Notes under the pieces: generated by a model
Seen by the model: the letters and a program-made list of their open reading frames with translations, nothing else
Told to the model about the DNA's origin: nothing
Databases searched by the model: none
Source: UBA5436 sp050951845
Lineage (GTDB): Bacteria; Bacillota; Clostridia; Saccharofermentanales; DTU023
Length of the DNA: 64,000 nt
Direction of reading: 5' to 3'
NCBI GenBank assembly: GCA_050951845.1
Contig: JBMNJV010000004.1
Location: forward strand, 310,001 to 374,000
Shown here: positions 60,556 to 64,000 of the stretch, piece after piece
How the letters are laid out: each line of letters opens with the position of its first letter
How positions within the stretch are numbered: the stretch's first letter is position 1
Translations under genes and position numbers: made by a program

Positions 60556-62812
60556 TATCATCATCTCTTTTCTTCGGCTCGGGATATTTGATCCGGCTAT
60601 GAAATTGACCTGCATAAACCTGTAAGAAAGCTTCTAAAATTAACTCGACATCCCGGAAAGACAAACCGGAATTAATTAATTGATTTTGATCAATTTTAAT
60701 TTTGAAAATATTACGCATGAATTTTTCTGCTTCCTGCACATTATCAATTTGTGAAGATTTCATTGCAGCCTCTATCGAATCAGCTAACATCAAAACAGCC
60801 GATTCTCTAAAGCTCGGCAAAGGATTGTGATAACGATAAGCATCTTTAGCAGGTGGTTCTTTGCCTTCTTGTTCTGCAATTTGAGTTGCCTTATGGTAAA
60901 AAAATTGCAGTACTGTAGTTCCGTGATGCTCATGAATCATTTTAAGCACGGGTTCGGGCAAACGATATTTATATCCCAGTTTCAGACCGTCTTCCGTATG
61001 AGCCGTAATAATTCGACAACTTTCTTCCGGCATCAAACGATCGTGAGGGTTCTCTCCGGTTTGATTTTCTGTAAACATTAAAGGGTTTTCCAATTTGCCA
61101 ATGTCATGATAATAAGCTCCGACTCTTGCCAGAGTTGAATCTGCTCCGATAGCTTCAGCCCCTGCATCAGCCAGATTAGCCACCATCATAGAGTGCTGTG
61201 ATGAACCCGGTGCTTCAGTGAATAAACGCTTTAACAACGGATGACCCGGCTGAGATAATTCAATAATTTTAATCGGTGAAACAGTGTTGAAAATCATTTC
61301 AAAAACCGGCATTACACCGATTGCCGCAATGACTGAAATCATTGAAGAGATCATTACGCTGACAGCATTATTCATCAATATTACAATGGTGTCTTTTTGC
61401 ATAATGCTCAATGCCAATACCGTACCTAAACTTGTCAGCGTGGTTGCACTGATCAGCTTGATATAATTGTCTTGCCTACTGATTTTACGGGCGAAAAATG
61501 CCGCTGCCAAACAGCCGATTAAAGACACCGGTAAAAAATAAGGGTGAAACGAAGTCATAGGTGTTATTGTAAGTGCGAGCACTGCTGATATAACCAGCGA
61601 GGTTTTCAAATCAAAATATGCACAGACAATAATTGTCGCAAAATAGACCGGGGGCGATAAGGGGTATGTATCCGCCATATAATATGATACAATCAGCGGA
61701 ATAAAAATCGCTAAGATCAGTGACCATAGAGTTTGTCCTCTTAACAAAGTTTTCGCGTGAAAGAATTTAAAATATGCGATCAGAATTAATAATAAAAACA
61801 GATTCAATAAGGCAATTCCGGAAAACTTATACCAATCGAATTCCCCAGTATCGGTTAAATGTAATTCTTCCAGAATATCATAGGTATCTTGAGTAATGAC
61901 ATCACCTTGTGAAACAATTCTTGCTCCGGCGTTGATCATGATCGGATTATTACGAACTTGATTAGCCGCATCTTGTCTGGCTTTGTCTGTACCGATCTTA
62001 TCGTACTGAACATTCGGTTTAAGCAGATTTTTCAAAACAAATTCTATAATTTCATTGTCCGCTTTAAAAAAATCCTGATTTTCCGAATATCTGTATATAT
62101 GATCCTGAATATTTTTTAACAATTGATCGGAATCCATGGCTTGTTGCATGATCGAATTGGACATGTTCTGTAAATTTTCCGAAAAATAATTGTAGCGGGA
62201 TTCTTCCATGCTCAGCAAACGAACCGCATAACTCAGATCTAAATTAATATCAAATTTTTGATTAATTTCTGAAAGCATCGGTGTTACAGCGCTTACTATT
62301 TCGGCTTCCGACGGTTGAAGCACATAGTCTTCGGTATCGTCAGGATCGTCTTCCGGAACAGTAGGATCAGTGTCATCAGAATTTTCGGAAGTGGCAGATG
62401 TCGTTTTCTTAACCTCGGTCGGTCTCACATCTTTACGATAATATAATTGCTCCCGTCTGGAATTAACCAGATCCAAAAAAGATTCAATATTTGCCAGAGA
62501 CACCGCAGTTGCCTGATCATTTTTAATCATTTTTTTAGGAACAGCATCTTCTACTTCTTTTGCCCTGATTTCCGTTGCTTTATGATCGACAAAAGTTCTG
62601 GGAGCTTGAATATCATATGTGCTGATATCATTAACATTTAAATTATAAGTTGTAGGCAAAGACCCGTTATATACAATAAAACAAACTGAAATATAAACAA
62701 TAAGACCCGTTAAAATACTTATTAACAAATTATTTTTACGTGTGCTTTTATCGCGTTGACCGGAATTAGCGGATTTAACTTCACGTATCTGTTGATTCGT
62801 CTGTTTACTCAT
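60548..62812 (-). CDS. pgpH: 7TM-HD phosphodiesterase (PgpH/YqfF type)
   Basis: This 754-aa membrane enzyme of the PgpH family hydrolyses cyclic di-AMP. It has an N-terminal helix (about 30-50), an extracellular 7TMR-HDED domain (about 55-325), seven transmembrane helices (about 330-540) and a cytosolic HD domain: HSMMVANLADAGAEAIG, AYYHDIGKLENPLMF, IITAHTEDG, IHEHHGTT. An insertion rich in Thr/Asp/Pro (SENSDDTDPTVPEDDPDDTE, about 145-164) sits in the extracellular part. AGAAGGA precedes the ATG, 2 bp after phoH. Confidence 0.94.
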   Translation of the reverse strand: MSKQTNQQIREVKSANSGQRDKSTRKNNLLISILTGLIVYISVCFIVYNGSLPTTYNLNVNDISTYDIQAPRTFVDHKATEIRAKEVEDAVPKKMIKNDQATAVSLANIESFLDLVNSRREQLYYRKDVRPTEVKKTTSATSENSDDTDPTVPEDDPDDTEDYVLQPSEAEIVSAVTPMLSEINQKFDINLDLSYAVRLLSMEESRYNYFSENLQNMSNSIMQQAMDSDQLLKNIQDHIYRYSENQDFFKADNEIIEFVLKNLLKPNVQYDKIGTDKARQDAANQVRNNPIMINAGARIVSQGDVITQDTYDILEELHLTDTGEFDWYKFSGIALLNLFLLLILIAYFKFFHAKTLLRGQTLWSLILAIFIPLIVSYYMADTYPLSPPVYFATIIVCAYFDLKTSLVISAVLALTITPMTSFHPYFLPVSLIGCLAAAFFARKISRQDNYIKLISATTLTSLGTVLALSIMQKDTIVILMNNAVSVMISSMISVIAAIGVMPVFEMIFNTVSPIKIIELSQPGHPLLKRLFTEAPGSSQHSMMVANLADAGAEAIGADSTLARVGAYYHDIGKLENPLMFTENQTGENPHDRLMPEESCRIITAHTEDGLKLGYKYRLPEPVLKMIHEHHGTTVLQFFYHKATQIAEQEGKEPPAKDAYRYHNPLPSFRESAVLMLADSIEAAMKSSQIDNVQEAEKFMRNIFKIKIDQNQLINSGLSFRDVELILEAFLQVYAGQFHSRIKYPEPKKRDDDNE

Positions 62813-62814
62813 GA

Positions 62815-63810
62815 CTAATCCTTCTTTCTGCGTCTATTGATTTGTTTATCAGCTTTTTCATAAGCGATGATTATTCTTTGGACCAAATCATTGCGCACGA
62901 CGTCTTTTGCATTTAAATGGACAAACTCAATTCCTTCAATGTTTTGCAAGATGTTCTGAACTCCGATCAGACCGCTTCTGGTACTTGCGGGTAAGTCAAT
63001 TTGAGTAATGTCCCCGGTTACAATTGCTTTAGAATGAAAGCCGATTCTGGTCAGGAACATTTTCATCTGTTCCGGCGTGGTATTCTGCGCTTCATCTAAA
63101 ATGATAAAGGAATCATCTAAAGTTCTGCCTCGCATATAAGCCAAAGGTGATACTTCTATTATACCTTTTTCCAAATTCTTTTGATATGCATCATAACCCA
63201 TTAAGTCATAGAGTGCATCGTACAGCGGTCTCATATAAGGATCAACTTTCATCTGCAGATCGCCGGGTAAATAACCCAGTTTCTCACCGGCTTCTACAGC
63301 CGGTCTGGTTAAAATTATCCTGGATACCTCCTGTGTCCGGAAAGCTTTTACCGCCATAGCCACTGCCAAATAAGTCTTGCCGGTACCGGCAGGTCCGATT
63401 GCAAACGTCAATTCATTATTCTGAATTGCCGTGATATATTTCTTTTGGCCTGCTGTTTTACTGTGAACCGGTCTGCCTTTAGCAGTAATACAGATTAAGT
63501 CCGGACTGAAGTCTACATCATCTTCATCTCCGGCTAAAGCCGCATTGGTTAAATAATTAACCAGTTGAGCATCAGGATCAGCTCCGCGCCTGATACCTTC
63601 CAACAGACGTTGGTATACCTGAACCGCTTTTTCAATTTGCACCGGCTCACCGCTGATCGATAAGCCGTTGGTTGCTAATTCGGTTTCTACGCCGAAAGCT
63701 CCGTCGATCTGTCTTGCATTGCAATTTAATTGTCCTAATAATTTAATTCCTTCAAGTGTTGTAACTGAAAAATTTTCTATTGCCATATTTGGATTTAATG
63801 GTCCTTTCAT
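62815..63810 (-). CDS. phoH: PhoH-family ATPase
   Basis: This 331-aa PhoH/YbeZ-type P-loop ATPase is found with ybeY in many bacteria and linked to RNA metabolism. Walker A GPAGTGKTYLAVAMAV (about 137-152), RPAVEAGEKLGYLPGDL, Walker B SFIILDEAQNTTPEQMKMFLTR, and VTGDITQIDLP. An N-terminal KH-like portion covers about 1-100. No strong Shine-Dalgarno site precedes the first ATG. Order phoH-pgpH-ybeY-era-recO is conserved, here without dgkA and cdd. Confidence 0.93.
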   Translation of the reverse strand: MKGPLNPNMAIENFSVTTLEGIKLLGQLNCNARQIDGAFGVETELATNGLSISGEPVQIEKAVQVYQRLLEGIRRGADPDAQLVNYLTNAALAGDEDDVDFSPDLICITAKGRPVHSKTAGQKKYITAIQNNELTFAIGPAGTGKTYLAVAMAVKAFRTQEVSRIILTRPAVEAGEKLGYLPGDLQMKVDPYMRPLYDALYDLMGYDAYQKNLEKGIIEVSPLAYMRGRTLDDSFIILDEAQNTTPEQMKMFLTRIGFHSKAIVTGDITQIDLPASTRSGLIGVQNILQNIEGIEFVHLNAKDVVRNDLVQRIIIAYEKADKQINRRRKKD

Positions 63811-63838
63811 AATAAAGCTTCACTATCTAAAAAATGAC

Positions 63839-64000
63839 TTACTCATTATCTTCTACCGGATTTAATAAATTCGTTTTATAAGCTATGCTGTCTTCACTCA
63901 ATGCCGGAATTACAACTTTCTGTTCCGTGGTTATGCTCATTACTATTTGCTGATCGGAATCCATCTGCTCTCGTAAAGCATTTTTCAAAGTTTCCAAAGC
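63839..64000 (-). CDS. C-terminal part of a gene upstream of phoH (partial)
   Basis: A frame open from the right edge encodes 53 residues beginning ALETLKNALREQMDSD and ending LLNPVEDNE, with stop at 63839-63841. It lies 28 bp before phoH on the same strand. In many spore-forming Firmicutes phoH follows yqfD, and the length of this tail would allow that, but the sequence seen is too short to assign. Confidence 0.5.
   Translation of the reverse strand, partial: ALETLKNALREQMDSDQQIVMSITTEQKVVIPALSEDSIAYKTNLLNPVEDNE

Overview
This window comes from an AT-rich, low-GC Firmicute, most likely a member of the Clostridia. The evidence is gene order and content: dnaG-rpoD-trmK-nif3-like, comM-dprA-topA-trmFO, queA-tgt-yajC, rpsO-pnp, phoH-pgpH-ybeY-era-recO, an argCJBDF operon, and a class A RNase P RNA. 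Purine-rich ribosome binding sites are strong and common. There is no rRNA, so I do not name a genus. Nearly everything from about 6 to 64 kb lies on the minus strand.

Layout. Positions 1-6000 are an accessory zone: a membrane protein of unknown function, a nitroreductase, a tandem array of 54-bp hairpin repeats, a TetR regulator with a double palindromic operator plus an alpha/beta hydrolase, and a GntR/ABC-transporter operon. 6-12.3 kb holds a LiaF/LiaG-like pair, a tRNA-Leu/tRNA-Trp unit, a large YfhO-type membrane protein and two small envelope or stress proteins. 12.4-26.6 kb is housekeeping: rnpB, the nif3-like gene, trmK, rpoD, dnaG, yajC, tgt, queA, trmFO, topA, dprA and comM. 26.7-28.5 kb is a complete IS110-family (IS1111-type) element lying inside a copy of the same 54-bp hairpin repeat. 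28.5-33 kb has ychF and coaE, joined by a 4 x 30 bp repeat that encodes tiny start-stop units, and polA. 33-36.7 kb is a cell-wall operon with an FHA-FtsW/RodA fusion and a class B penicillin-binding protein. 36.8-42.6 kb has pnp, rpsO, an AI-2E-type permease and murD. 42.6-48.9 kb is the arginine operon with a pair of ARG boxes upstream. 49-51.7 kb has a tRNA-Leu, an ECF sigma factor with a membrane partner, and an orphan gene. 52-64 kb has an XPD/DinG-like helicase fused to a nuclease-like domain, an acyl-CoA synthetase-like enzyme, sdaAA/sdaAB, recO, era, ybeY, pgpH and phoH.

The most interesting structure is the IS110-family element together with its target. The two flanks rejoin to a 54-bp hairpin matching a chromosomal repeat copy at 48 of 54 positions, which places the insertion point to within 2 bp. 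The element has subterminal inverted repeats, and the roughly 335 bp between transposase and right end are where IS1111-type elements are known to encode their guide (seek/bridge) RNA. Other notable observations are the ychF-coaE microORF cascade, the FHA-FtsW fusion with a promoter that predicts a leaderless mRNA, the ARG box pair, and the TetR double operator.
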